64,000 nt of DNA from Fusobacterium varium. Lineage in GTDB: Bacteria; Fusobacteriota; Fusobacteriia; Fusobacteriales; Fusobacteriaceae. The translations under genes and the position numbers were made by a program. Below the pieces are notes generated by a model. That model saw nothing but the letters and a program-made list of their open reading frames with translations, did no database searches and was not told the origin of the DNA. Numbering within the stretch: the stretch's first letter is position 1; every line of letters begins with the position of its first letter. Below are positions 32,501 to 39,329 of the stretch, piece after piece. The stretch spans positions 2,604,001-2,668,000 of the forward strand of contig LR134390.1 in NCBI GenBank assembly GCA_900637705.1, in the 5' to 3' direction.

Positions 32501-32969
32501 CTCCCATATTTTCTATATTTCCCATTTTAGTTGATTCATTGTATATTCCATAACCATAATTATAAGCTACACCACTCATTTCTCCTATTGAGCTATTATT
32601 TATAAAATTTACATCAGTCAATTCACCACTTAATCTAAGTCCATAACTTATATTTCTACCGCTACTATTTTTCCCATTAGCTGCATTTGATGACAATAGC
32701 GTATTGTTTGTATAAGTTTTGGTATCCTTATCCCAAATATTTCCAGCATTTTCATATGGATTTCTTTCATTCCAAGTTCCCTCAGCACTATCAGTAGTAC
32801 TATCAGTACTAAATTTAATTTTTCCACTATCTTCTTTTATCCAAAGATAATCACCTGCTCCCATTACTGCTGTGCATGACAACAAAAATCCAATAACTGT
32901 CCCTATTGTTATATTTCTACTTCTCTTTTTGTTGCTGCTTTTTACTGCCTTCATAATCTTTTCAATCAT
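29598..32969 (-). CDS. Type Va autotransporter with glycine/asparagine repeat passenger
   Basis: 1,123-residue outer-membrane protein. A long basic N-terminus is followed by a hydrophobic core (residues about 24-40) and likely cleavage near VMGA. The passenger starts with loosely repeated units of the pattern NIxNTGxISGxG separated by Ser/Gly/Tyr runs (residues about 115-360), then a beta-helical stretch with GDGDDTLNFG. The C-terminal 290 residues (from about 830) form an autotransporter beta-barrel ending in the outer-membrane signature GLGYRF. A TTG-initiated form five codons longer is rejected because GGGGAGG sits directly before the ATG at 32967-32969. Likely an adhesin displayed at the surface; the ligand is unknown. 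The upstream region has an unusual repeat arrangement and no convincing promoter facing this gene. Confidence 0.88.
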   Translation of the reverse strand: MIEKIMKAVKSSNKKRSRNITIGTVIGFLLSCTAVMGAGDYLWIKEDSGKIKFSTDSTTDSAEGTWNERNPYENAGNIWDKDTKTYTNNTLLSSNAANGKNSSGRNISYGLRLSGELTDVNFINNSSIGEMSGVAYNYGYGIYNESTKMGNIENMGVISGYGTSSSGYGNGIENYKGTIGDITNTGVISGYCSSSYGYGNGYGIENDEGTIGDITNTGVISGYGNGLSSGSGYGITNYSLESLAQMGNITNAGLINGSGSSTGSGRGINNTHTMENITNTGIISGTGKLDSSGKSYGIYGIYSVDKIGNIINTGIISGTSKHDGNYESCGIYNFGKMGNIENTGVIYGTDNAIKNEGSKTIDTVNNYGILVNGKDQDVNAGTITNMNNYGLTIKNEGKGTITAGTAGTQDITIEYDKDGKVIKSRGMTIKNANIEGGSGTGTSTESIELGNNNYDNYILNGKDETLKVTASNAEVTGSIINAYGTTVVFGDTGDKELTLSGTIVNGGIEDSTNGIAISGSNNGDTLILQSGEIEYKINEEKKSATQNTVVNGNINMGAGADILTVGDGTIINGTLDGGDGDDTLNFGMSSVAKSNPAEREGVRILYNISSFEKMNINTNVTLFEKTINASGEVAELEVTGAEKITIEENGTLTLRINSSEMGSGDEADKIVGHALYENEGEISSTDGGKLLLALNGAGNESIISFGKTTLGDGLVTGNEGTLDTTSQLHTILKLSENEVKVVIRWDIPEILKYKELNKIYHGILSVDDLIANFNVDSDEKLSTFLGYLNDIYAGNPYSYSSELSRKSVGMFRDIATENQFQPELNKWLIMGGLTHVDGGTKDTYYGKGYYTYDIGSSDMDADTKITGAYILGEYGVSDTLTYGVVIGGNKLKSDLSNGSKVDGDALYMGAYAKKYVGNLKVTGGLGLQYGDYDADRIAAGRGITETRSYSDNYNDMTYDIYLNGRYSHNIGENLFLEPYGTLSYTYVDQEGADEGSKVLAIETDSKTFDYTAAKVGLDIKKVIPHEKGKSTLSAGVSYTRLLTGADEENITGRFKGGSDFDILVAHKNKHSIGLNAKYALELESGILFDVKGSYSVERDSHNESGKNRAKGEWIVGAGLGYRF
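31915..32560 (-). repeat. Degenerate repeats in the autotransporter passenger
   Basis: Repeated coding units of roughly 66-110 bases encode variations of GDITNTGVISGYG followed by a Ser/Gly/Tyr spacer and GIxN. The two units around 32330-32470 are nearly identical, indicating recent duplication; the others have diverged. Confidence 0.7.
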
Positions 32970-33086
32970 ATTTTTCCTCCCCAAGTTTGTTTTTATATAT
33001 TTTTTATTTAAATTTTTTCAATTTTCTACTCCAAAATCCTAATTAAAATTGAAAATTTAAATGTAGAAATTAAGCCAACAACTGAG

Positions 33087-33120
33087 AAAAGTTCCCTTTT
33101 ATACATAAAAGCGAACTTTT
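33087..33120. repeat. Quasi-palindrome, left copy
   Basis: 34 bases with 14-base arms that differ at one position (AAAAGTTC...GAACTTTT outermost). Inverted relative to 33242-33271, with 26 of 30 bases matching; the two flank a plus-strand promoter. Confidence 0.75.
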
Positions 33121-33189
33121 AGACGCTCTAACCTCCCAATTTTTAATACCTCATTTTTTGGACCCCATTCACCTCCCAAAACTTTTATA

Positions 33190-33218
33190 TTGACTTTTAC
33201 AAATTTAAAGAGTACAAT
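33190..33218 (+). promoter_or_regulatory. Strong promoter pointing away from the autotransporter gene
   Basis: TTGACT (33190-33195), 17-base spacer, TACAAT (33213-33218). No supported gene lies downstream on this strand; it lies between two inverted copies of a quasi-palindrome. Confidence 0.7.
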
Positions 33219-33241
33219 GATAGGGGAAATATAGGGAATGT

Positions 33242-33271
33242 GTTCGCCTTTATGTATAAACAAGAACTTTT
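33242..33271. repeat. Quasi-palindrome, right copy
   Basis: 30 bases, GTTC..TTTAT..ATAAA..GAAC symmetry, inverted copy of 33087-33120. The surrounding 70 bases are also a weak direct repeat of the left copy's surroundings (period about 151). Confidence 0.75.
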
Positions 33272-33461
33272 TAGCAAAAAGCTCGTTTTTTCAATCTTTT
33301 AATACTCTATTTTTTCTCTCTCTTAGTGCTTCATCAGAAGCTCTTCTGTCCTTGTCATTTTTTCTTGATTCTGATTCCCTCAGTCAGTGTTTTTATATTT
33401 TCTATTCTGAATTTTACTCCTATTGTTTTCATAATTTTTCCTCCGTTTTTTTATTTTTGGG

Positions 33462-33496
33462 CAAAAAAAAGACTGCAGCTTCTGCCACAGCCTCTT
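33462..33496 (-). terminator. Terminator after the 104-residue protein gene
   Basis: Minus strand: imperfect hairpin built from GGCTGTGGCAG and CTGCAGTC, then eight U (33464-33471), right after the stop codon at 33501. Confidence 0.65.
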
Positions 33497-33500
33497 TTCT

Positions 33501-33815
33501 TTAAGCTTCTGTTGTATTATTTTTTACATAAAACTGGTATGCTGCCAGTAGGCTTCTATACTTGTCTATTGTTTCCAATGAAGTTGTATAGGATTTAATT
33601 TCCTTCTCTGCGCTTTCCTGCCAGTCTTTGTATGACTCATATGCTGAGTTTTCTGGGAACTCCTTTCCTGATTCTACTAACTCTGCTATATGCTCAAGAG
33701 TTGCTGTTATATCGTCTATATTTTTTAATATAGCCTTTTCCCTCTTGATTGCATTTTCCACCTTCTCCATTTCCTTTTGAACCACTGCTAAGATTACTTG
33801 ATTTTCTCCTGCCAT
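33501..33815 (-). CDS. Small coiled-coil protein of unknown function
   Basis: 104 residues (MAGENQVILAVVQKEMEKVE...), almost entirely alpha-helical and charged, with heptad-like spacing of hydrophobics; no signal peptide. The ATG at 33813-33815 follows GGAGG; a frame extension to 33875 has no ribosome site. It lies on the same strand upstream of the autotransporter but ends in its own terminator. Family not recognised. Confidence 0.78.
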   Translation of the reverse strand: MAGENQVILAVVQKEMEKVENAIKREKAILKNIDDITATLEHIAELVESGKEFPENSAYESYKDWQESAEKEIKSYTTSLETIDKYRSLLAAYQFYVKNNTTEA

Positions 33816-33922
33816 TTTACTGCCTCCTGTTTTATTTTTGCCATACGTATATGATACTCTCAATGCGCATAACAATCCAGTGCACCAATGTGGCTGTTTG
33901 TGTATGTATGTGTATTAGCATT

Positions 33923-34003
33923 TTATTCCATAGAAAAATCAGGCAGATTCAATTCTTTGTATTTTTTTAATATCTGCTGTATCTCTACTGGTATGTTTTC
34001 CAT
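33923..34003 (-). CDS. Possible 26-residue peptide or gene remnant
   Basis: Minus-strand frame MENIPVEIQQILKKYKELNL..., coding-like composition, open upstream for about 20 more codons without an ATG. A GGGGAAG stands before an in-frame ATT at about 34040. No good site precedes the ATG. Could be the end of a damaged gene. Confidence 0.3.
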   Translation of the reverse strand: MENIPVEIQQILKKYKELNLPDFSME

Positions 34004-34089
34004 GTCATCTTTTTTGCATTTTCTTTTCTCAATATTTTTTTCTTCCCCTGTGTGTATTATTTATATCTTTATATTCTTTTATTATCTTC

Positions 34090-34281
34090 TTAATAAAAAC
34101 TATCTTCTGATGTCTGCAAAAAACCAGCAATGGTTTTACCAGTAATGGTTTCCTCAGTACTGGCTTTCTCGGTAACGATTTTCTTATCATTGTTTTTTTC
34201 TTCTTCAATTATATTTTCTATAATTTGTATATTTTTTATTTTTAATAAAAAAACAAATATTATACTTCCATCTTTAAAATA
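34090..34281 (-). pseudogene. Coding remnant with five-residue repeats
   Basis: Open minus-strand frame of 63 codons without a standard start. It encodes a hydrophobic start (IIFVFLLKIKN), an acidic segment, then four 15-base units at 34124-34183 reading KIVTE, KASTE, ETITG, KTIAG, and ends GFLQTSEDSFY-stop. The repeat periodicity in frame supports past or present coding. Identity unknown. Confidence 0.4.
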
Positions 34282-34367
34282 CTACTTGTTTATATTTCTC
34301 AAAAAATAAAAACAATAAAATAGAAAAATAAAAACACTAAAAATAAATGAATATTATGAAAAAGAGG

Positions 34368-35117
34368 CTACCCAAATATACCTGAAATATATTTTTTAGT
34401 TCTTTCATCTGTTGGATTGTTGAATATCTTTTCTGTTGTATCAAATTCTATCAATTGACCATTCAAGAAAAATCCTGTATAATCAGATATTCTTTTAGCC
34501 TGAAAAAGATTGTGTGTAACTATAACAATAGTGTACCTCTTGGCAAGTTTAAGAAGCAACTTCTCTATTTTCATAGTATTTTGTATATCCAATGCAGAAC
34601 AAGGTTCATCTAAAAGTAATATCTCTGGATTTACACTAAGACTTCTAGCAATACATAATCTCTGCTGCTGCCCTCCACTCAATTTCAAAGCAGATTTTTT
34701 TATATCATTTTTTACTTCATCATATAACCCTACTTCTTCCAATTTATTTTTTATCAATATATCAAGTTCTTCTTTATTTCTTGTTCCATAATAAATAGGT
34801 GCATAAGTCATATTCTTATATATTGAAAAAGGAAATGGAGATGGAGTTTGGAAAACTATTCCTATTTCTTTTCTTAATTTTTCTTTATCAACATCAGCAC
34901 TATTATTTCCATTAAAAAAAATTGTTCCTTCCACTTTAGAATCTTCTTCATCATTTATCATATGATTAATGGTTTTAAGAAAAGTTGATTTTCCACAACC
35001 AGAAGGACCTATTATAGAAACTATTTTATTTTTCTTTATAGACATATTAATATTTTTTAGTATTTCTTTTTCTCCATAGTATACAAAAAGATTTTTTATT
35101 TCCAATATATTTTCCAC
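34368..35117 (-). CDS. pstB: PstB phosphate ABC transporter ATPase
   Basis: 249-residue ATPase with Walker A GPSGCGKST (residues 37-45), signature LSGGQQQRLCIARSL (about 147) and Walker B LLLDEPCSALD (about 167). It powers high-affinity phosphate uptake with PstSCA. The usual PstB core is complete. It is last in pstS-pstC-pstA-pstB and 4 bases from pstA. phoU, which commonly follows pstB, is absent here. Confidence 0.95.
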   Translation of the reverse strand: MENILEIKNLFVYYGEKEILKNINMSIKKNKIVSIIGPSGCGKSTFLKTINHMINDEEDSKVEGTIFFNGNNSADVDKEKLRKEIGIVFQTPSPFPFSIYKNMTYAPIYYGTRNKEELDILIKNKLEEVGLYDEVKNDIKKSALKLSGGQQQRLCIARSLSVNPEILLLDEPCSALDIQNTMKIEKLLLKLAKRYTIVIVTHNLFQAKRISDYTGFFLNGQLIEFDTTEKIFNNPTDERTKKYISGIFG

Positions 35118-35121
35118 TATT

Positions 35122-35943
35122 TCACTTCCTTTTTCTTAAAAGTATCTGACTAAGTATAATCACACTAAGTAACACTAACATCAATACAAAAGCTGTTCCA
35201 TATGCTTTTTCAGTAGATATTCCTTGAGTCAGTAGTATATACAAATGATATGAAAGGGACATTGATGGTTTTGTTATATTAAAAGATATTGGAGAATTTA
35301 TTACAGCCATACAAAACATTATTGGAGCTGTGGCTCCTACTGCATATCCAAATGCTAAAACAAGAGCTGATATTATTTTATCTCTACATAGTGGTATAAC
35401 AATTTTCATTATAGTATATACCTTCGATATCCCCATAGAATAAGATGCTTTTATTAAGTTTTGGTCTACTTCTTTAAATGCCTTCTCTATTCTTGTTTCA
35501 ACTACTGGAAATATCATTATCCCCAATGTCAGACCTCCTGAAATTACTGACCTTCCTAGTCCTAAATACAATACAAACATTGTATACCCAAACAACCCTA
35601 ACACTATTGAAGGGATACCTCCCATACACTGTATTATTGTCTGTATTGTTGCTTTTATTTTTTTATTTTCAGTATAAAATACTAAATGTATCCCTGTGCA
35701 TATTCCAAAAATTCCTGCAATAATACAAGCTATTCCAGTGGAAAGAAAACTTCCTATAATAGCTGGAGCTATCCCTCCTTCTGTTCCCAATATCATTCCT
35801 TTAGGAACATCTGTAATAAATTTCCAGTTTACAGATCCATACCCTTTCCAAAATATATATCCAAATATATAAAGTACAAGAAATATTACTAAAAGTCCAC
35901 TTCCATATGCCCATATTCTTATTATCTTTTCTTTTATTCTCAC
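35122..35943 (-). CDS. pstA: PstA phosphate ABC transporter permease
   Basis: 273-residue permease with six hydrophobic segments and the PstA landmarks GTEGGIAPAIIGSF, GGIPSIVLGLFGYTMFV and the EAA-type loop NLIKASYSMGISKVYTIMKIVIP. The start is GTG at 35941-35943, supported by AGGAGG 8 bases upstream. Nine bases separate it from pstC. Confidence 0.94.
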   Translation of the reverse strand: MRIKEKIIRIWAYGSGLLVIFLVLYIFGYIFWKGYGSVNWKFITDVPKGMILGTEGGIAPAIIGSFLSTGIACIIAGIFGICTGIHLVFYTENKKIKATIQTIIQCMGGIPSIVLGLFGYTMFVLYLGLGRSVISGGLTLGIMIFPVVETRIEKAFKEVDQNLIKASYSMGISKVYTIMKIVIPLCRDKIISALVLAFGYAVGATAPIMFCMAVINSPISFNITKPSMSLSYHLYILLTQGISTEKAYGTAFVLMLVLLSVIILSQILLRKRK

Positions 35944-35952
35944 AGCAGCCTC

Positions 35953-36819
35953 CTAAAGAAATCTTTTCTTTAGATAATTTATAAGTATATTAATACAGAA
36001 TACCATCATCATTAAAATAAATCCAGAAGCAAACAAAGCACTATAATGTAAACTGCCTACCTCTGTCATTCCCATTTCTAAAGCTATCAACGAAGATATA
36101 GTTTGAGCTTTTCCCAGCAATTTAGGAAAAATAGGAGCATTTCCTATTACCATCATTACTGCCATAGTTTCACCCATAGCTCTTCCCATTGATAATATTA
36201 TACTTATAATTATAGTTTTTGTAGAAAGTGGAAGCACCATTTCACTCACCATATACCATTTTGATACTCCCATTGCTTCAGATATTTTTTCATATCTTTC
36301 TCTTGTTTCTCTCATATTTTCTTCGCATAGAGATATCATAAAAGGAAGTATCATAATAGAAAGAAGTATTCCCCCAGCAAGAACTGTTTCTCCTGTAGCC
36401 ATTCCCATACTCTCAAAAAATTTTACAAGTATTACAAGTCCCATAAAACCATAAATAACAGAAGGAACACCTGCTAATATATCTACATAAGGTTTTAATA
36501 TATTTCTAATTTTTAAAGAAAGAACACATGAAAGAAAAATACTGCACCCTACTCCAACAGGAAGTGCAATTAATACTGCTGTAAAAGAAACATAAAAAGT
36601 AGCAGATATAATGGGGAGTATTCCTAAATATTGTCCATTCACAGAAACAGGCTTCCACCTTTTTCCTAAAATAAATTCTTTTAAGCCAACTTCTCTGAAT
36701 AAAGGAAGACTCTCCTTTAATATAAAAATTATTATAAAAGAAATCATAAGAAAAGATATTAATGCTGCAATTTTTAAAATCTCAGCAAATACTTTATCAT
36801 ATTTTTTCCAAAACAGCAT
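35953..36819 (-). CDS. pstC: PstC phosphate ABC transporter permease
   Basis: 288-residue permease, six hydrophobic segments, with FILGKRWKPVSVNGQYLGILP and LAGVPSVIYGFMGLVILV typical of PstC and an EAA loop (EAMGVSKWYMVSEMVLPL). Forms the membrane channel with PstA. A hairpin separates it from pstS. Confidence 0.94.
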   Translation of the reverse strand: MLFWKKYDKVFAEILKIAALISFLMISFIIIFILKESLPLFREVGLKEFILGKRWKPVSVNGQYLGILPIISATFYVSFTAVLIALPVGVGCSIFLSCVLSLKIRNILKPYVDILAGVPSVIYGFMGLVILVKFFESMGMATGETVLAGGILLSIMILPFMISLCEENMRETRERYEKISEAMGVSKWYMVSEMVLPLSTKTIIISIILSMGRAMGETMAVMMVIGNAPIFPKLLGKAQTISSLIALEMGMTEVGSLHYSALFASGFILMMMVFCINILINYLKKRFL

Positions 36820-36845
36820 TTTCCCCCTCCTTCACAAATATAAAA

Positions 36846-36876
36846 AATGGCTCAACATCTATAAAAATGAGCCATT
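36846..36876 (-). terminator. Hairpin between pstS and pstC (partial terminator)
   Basis: Perfect nine-base arms (36846-36854, 36868-36876) followed on the minus strand by a six-U run. Within an operon this would let more PstS than PstCAB be made. Confidence 0.75.
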
Positions 36877-36889
36877 ATTAAACCATTTA

Positions 36890-37768
36890 CTATTTTACAG
36901 GAATATAACCACTTTTACTTACAGAATCCATTCCTTTTTCCGAGAATATATAATCAACAAATGCTTTTTCTTGAGGAGTAAGTTCTCCATTTTTGATAAA
37001 TAATAGAGGTCTTTGAATTTTATATTTACCTGACACAATATTTTCAACAGTTGGTGCTGCACCATCTACAACTAATGCAGTTATTTTATCTTTATTTTGG
37101 TTATACATACCAAACGAAGCATATCCAATAGCATATTTATTTTCTACTAATTTTGCTGCCAAAGCTCCCATTGAAGGTGCCTGAATAGCATCATCTTTCA
37201 CATCAGTTTTTCCCATAATAACATTTTGGAATACTTCATGTGCCCCTCCACCAAGATCTCTAGTTACAACTATAATTTCTTTCTTTTCAAGTCTTTTATC
37301 TATATCACTCCAATATTTGTATTCTCCAGAAAATATTTTTCTTAAAGTTTCTCCATCTATTTCTTTTGTATATTTTAATATTGGATTTTCATTATTGACT
37401 GATACTGTTAAAGCATCCGAAGCTACTACATATTCTCTATATTCAGGAAGCTTAGCTTTTTCACTTTCCTTTACCTGTCTAGCTACCATTCCAAAATCAC
37501 TTACTTTTTCAATTACACTCTTAACCCCAGCTCCTGATCCACCAGAAGATACATAAATTGCTATATTTTTATTTGGAAAACTAGAATCTACTTTATCCCA
37601 AGTTACATTTTCTTCTATAAAATCAGCAGATATTTTTGAAATAACAGGAGCCAAAGAAGATGATCCATTGAACATTATTTGTGCTTTAAACTCTTCAGCA
37701 GCTAAACTTCCAAAAGATAGCCCAAATATTGCAGCTCCTAAAAATATTTTTAATAATTTGTTTTGCAT
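36890..37768 (-). CDS. pstS: PstS phosphate-binding protein
   Basis: 292-residue periplasmic phosphate receptor with signal peptide (residues 1-24, cleavage near SLAAEE) and no lipobox. Phosphate-contact segments are visible: MFNGSSSLAPVI (about 32), YVSSGGSGAGVK (about 70) and TRDLGGGAHEVFQ (about 165). First gene of pstSCAB; promoter just upstream. Confidence 0.94.
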   Translation of the reverse strand: MQNKLLKIFLGAAIFGLSFGSLAAEEFKAQIMFNGSSSLAPVISKISADFIEENVTWDKVDSSFPNKNIAIYVSSGGSGAGVKSVIEKVSDFGMVARQVKESEKAKLPEYREYVVASDALTVSVNNENPILKYTKEIDGETLRKIFSGEYKYWSDIDKRLEKKEIIVVTRDLGGGAHEVFQNVIMGKTDVKDDAIQAPSMGALAAKLVENKYAIGYASFGMYNQNKDKITALVVDGAAPTVENIVSGKYKIQRPLLFIKNGELTPQEKAFVDYIFSEKGMDSVSKSGYIPVK

Positions 37769-37802
37769 TTAAGTCCCCCTTAATTTTGTAATTCTATTTG
37801 TT

Positions 37803-37830
37803 ATTATATCATTTATATAATAATTTTCAA
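37803..37830 (-). promoter_or_regulatory. pst operon promoter
   Basis: Minus strand: TTGAAA (37825-37830), 16-base spacer, TATAAT (37803-37808), 34 bases before the pstS ATG. A second AACTTGAAGTTT element lies immediately upstream; whether it is a PhoB site is not known. Confidence 0.75.
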
Positions 37831-37887
37831 CTTAATTTCTAAACTTCAAGTTGATTTTTCATAAAATTAAATTTTCCTTTTTTTCTC

Positions 37888-38418
37888 TTAATCTTCCTTA
37901 TTTTCAGAATATTTATCAAAAATAACTTTTATACTTTTTCCATTTTCCCTATTTGCAATTATTATAAAATAATCTTTATTTTCAGTTATATTACTAGTCT
38001 TCTTTATATAAGAAGCTATTTCATCACTACTTTTAACTGCTTTTTCAGGCATTTTTTTTATAGAGTCCAACATTTTTTCTGTTAATTCTTTATCTGAAAT
38101 TCCTTCACTCATTTTCTCAACTAAATTTATCAAAGTTTTTTTTAGTTTTAGCTGATTTGAATTTAAATTATGGCAAGATACAATGATTCCTATTCCATAA
38201 GGTATTTCTTTATCTTTCAGTAAAATATCTATTTTTTCATTAAGTTTTCCAGTTTTTCTCTCAAAAAAGTAATATGTTTCTTCATCTTTAAAACTAAATC
38301 CATTTTCTATAAGAATATTTTTTACTTTTTCCAATTCTACTTTTTTTAAAAATTCCTCTTTGGGAAAAATGAAAATGCAAATTATAAAAAATAAAACTAA
38401 AAATAGAAATTTTCTCAT
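37888..38418 (-). CDS. Exported or membrane-anchored protein of unknown function
   Basis: 176 residues. Residues 1-19 (MRKFLFLVLFFIICIFIFP) are a signal peptide or anchor, with KEEF after it. The rest is charged alpha/beta with several lysine-rich helices and a final IIIANRENGKSIKVIF strand pair. No family recognised. Lies upstream of pstS on the same strand but 120 bases away with a pst promoter between, so a functional link is unproven. Confidence 0.7.
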   Translation of the reverse strand: MRKFLFLVLFFIICIFIFPKEEFLKKVELEKVKNILIENGFSFKDEETYYFFERKTGKLNEKIDILLKDKEIPYGIGIIVSCHNLNSNQLKLKKTLINLVEKMSEGISDKELTEKMLDSIKKMPEKAVKSSDEIASYIKKTSNITENKDYFIIIANRENGKSIKVIFDKYSENKED

Positions 38419-38576
38419 AATCTTTCGCCTCTTTTAATAAATAATTTTATAATAATATTTTTTCTAAACTAAGAATTTTATAAAAAGTAAAGTCTTATAT
38501 ACAAAAAAGCAACTGTCACTATATAGACATAATTTTAACTCTCTGTTACTATAATATAAAAACTGGAGGTTAAATT

Positions 38577-38987
38577 ATGGAATGGTTTTCTTCTAAAAAA
38601 TGTGAAACAAATATTTATGTAATATCAGAGAAAATAAATGAAAAAACAAAATTTGATTTTATTTTCTATTCACTTGATGAAGATATAAAAAATAATTATG
38701 AATTTCTAACAAAAATTAGAAATAATATAGGCAATGTAACATCTAAATTAAAAACTCCTGAATGGGAAAAATTCAGTTTAAAATTATGGTATAACTATGG
38801 AAAAAGTAGTGGACCTCTTGGTGCAGTTAAATGTGTTGCTGAGCTTCCTGTTGATGTTACTGAAGGAAAAACTTTATATGCTGCCATTGTAAATTTAAAT
38901 AAAAAAATAATAATTCCCCAAAATCATATTTTACCTGTTACTATTAAAAATTATGATAATATTAAAAAAGCTACAATTATATTTTAA
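38577..38987 (+). CDS. Soluble protein of unknown function
   Basis: 136 residues, no signal peptide or membrane segment. Central WYNYGKSSGPLGAVKC and the following ELPVDVTEGKTLYAAIVNL suggest a compact alpha/beta fold, but I do not recognise it. GGAGG lies eight bases before the ATG. Stand-alone, divergent from the gene at 37888-38418. Confidence 0.7.
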   Translation: MEWFSSKKCETNIYVISEKINEKTKFDFIFYSLDEDIKNNYEFLTKIRNNIGNVTSKLKTPEWEKFSLKLWYNYGKSSGPLGAVKCVAELPVDVTEGKTLYAAIVNLNKKIIIPQNHILPVTIKNYDNIKKATIIF

Positions 38988-39329
38988 TATTTTTATTTCT
39001 AAATTATTGTAATATCACTAACTAAAATCGCTTATATAAACATTCTCCTCAAGTTTATATTTTCTTTTTTATCAAGCAAAAAAATTTCTAGAATATAAAT
39101 TTATCTACATACCATTTAACTATAGTTATCTTTTTTACTTCTTTTTTCTCTAAGGAGATTAAATTTTTTATATATTTAAAATAAAGGCTGCTGTAAATTT
39201 TAATATTTTTTAATTTTTCTATCTTTAATATTAAACAAAATTTTATTTCTCCTGCATCTTTTTATATTTCTTTTTACCATAGTTTTAAAATTATCTAATA
39301 CAGATTTATTCAAGTTTTCTGTATTATTA
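38988..39329. other. Intergenic region after the truncated TpsA frame
   Basis: No independent gene. On the minus strand the frame next to the tpsA stop stays open for 46 codons down to 39200, a possible lost C-terminal tail of TpsA (needs one extra A at 39340-39343). Confidence 0.5.

Noticed and set aside
33238-33598. Two overlapping plus-strand frames downstream of the promoter at 33190
   Set aside because: No ribosome site, low-complexity Ser/Phe/Leu composition, and overlap with the supported minus-strand gene and its terminator.
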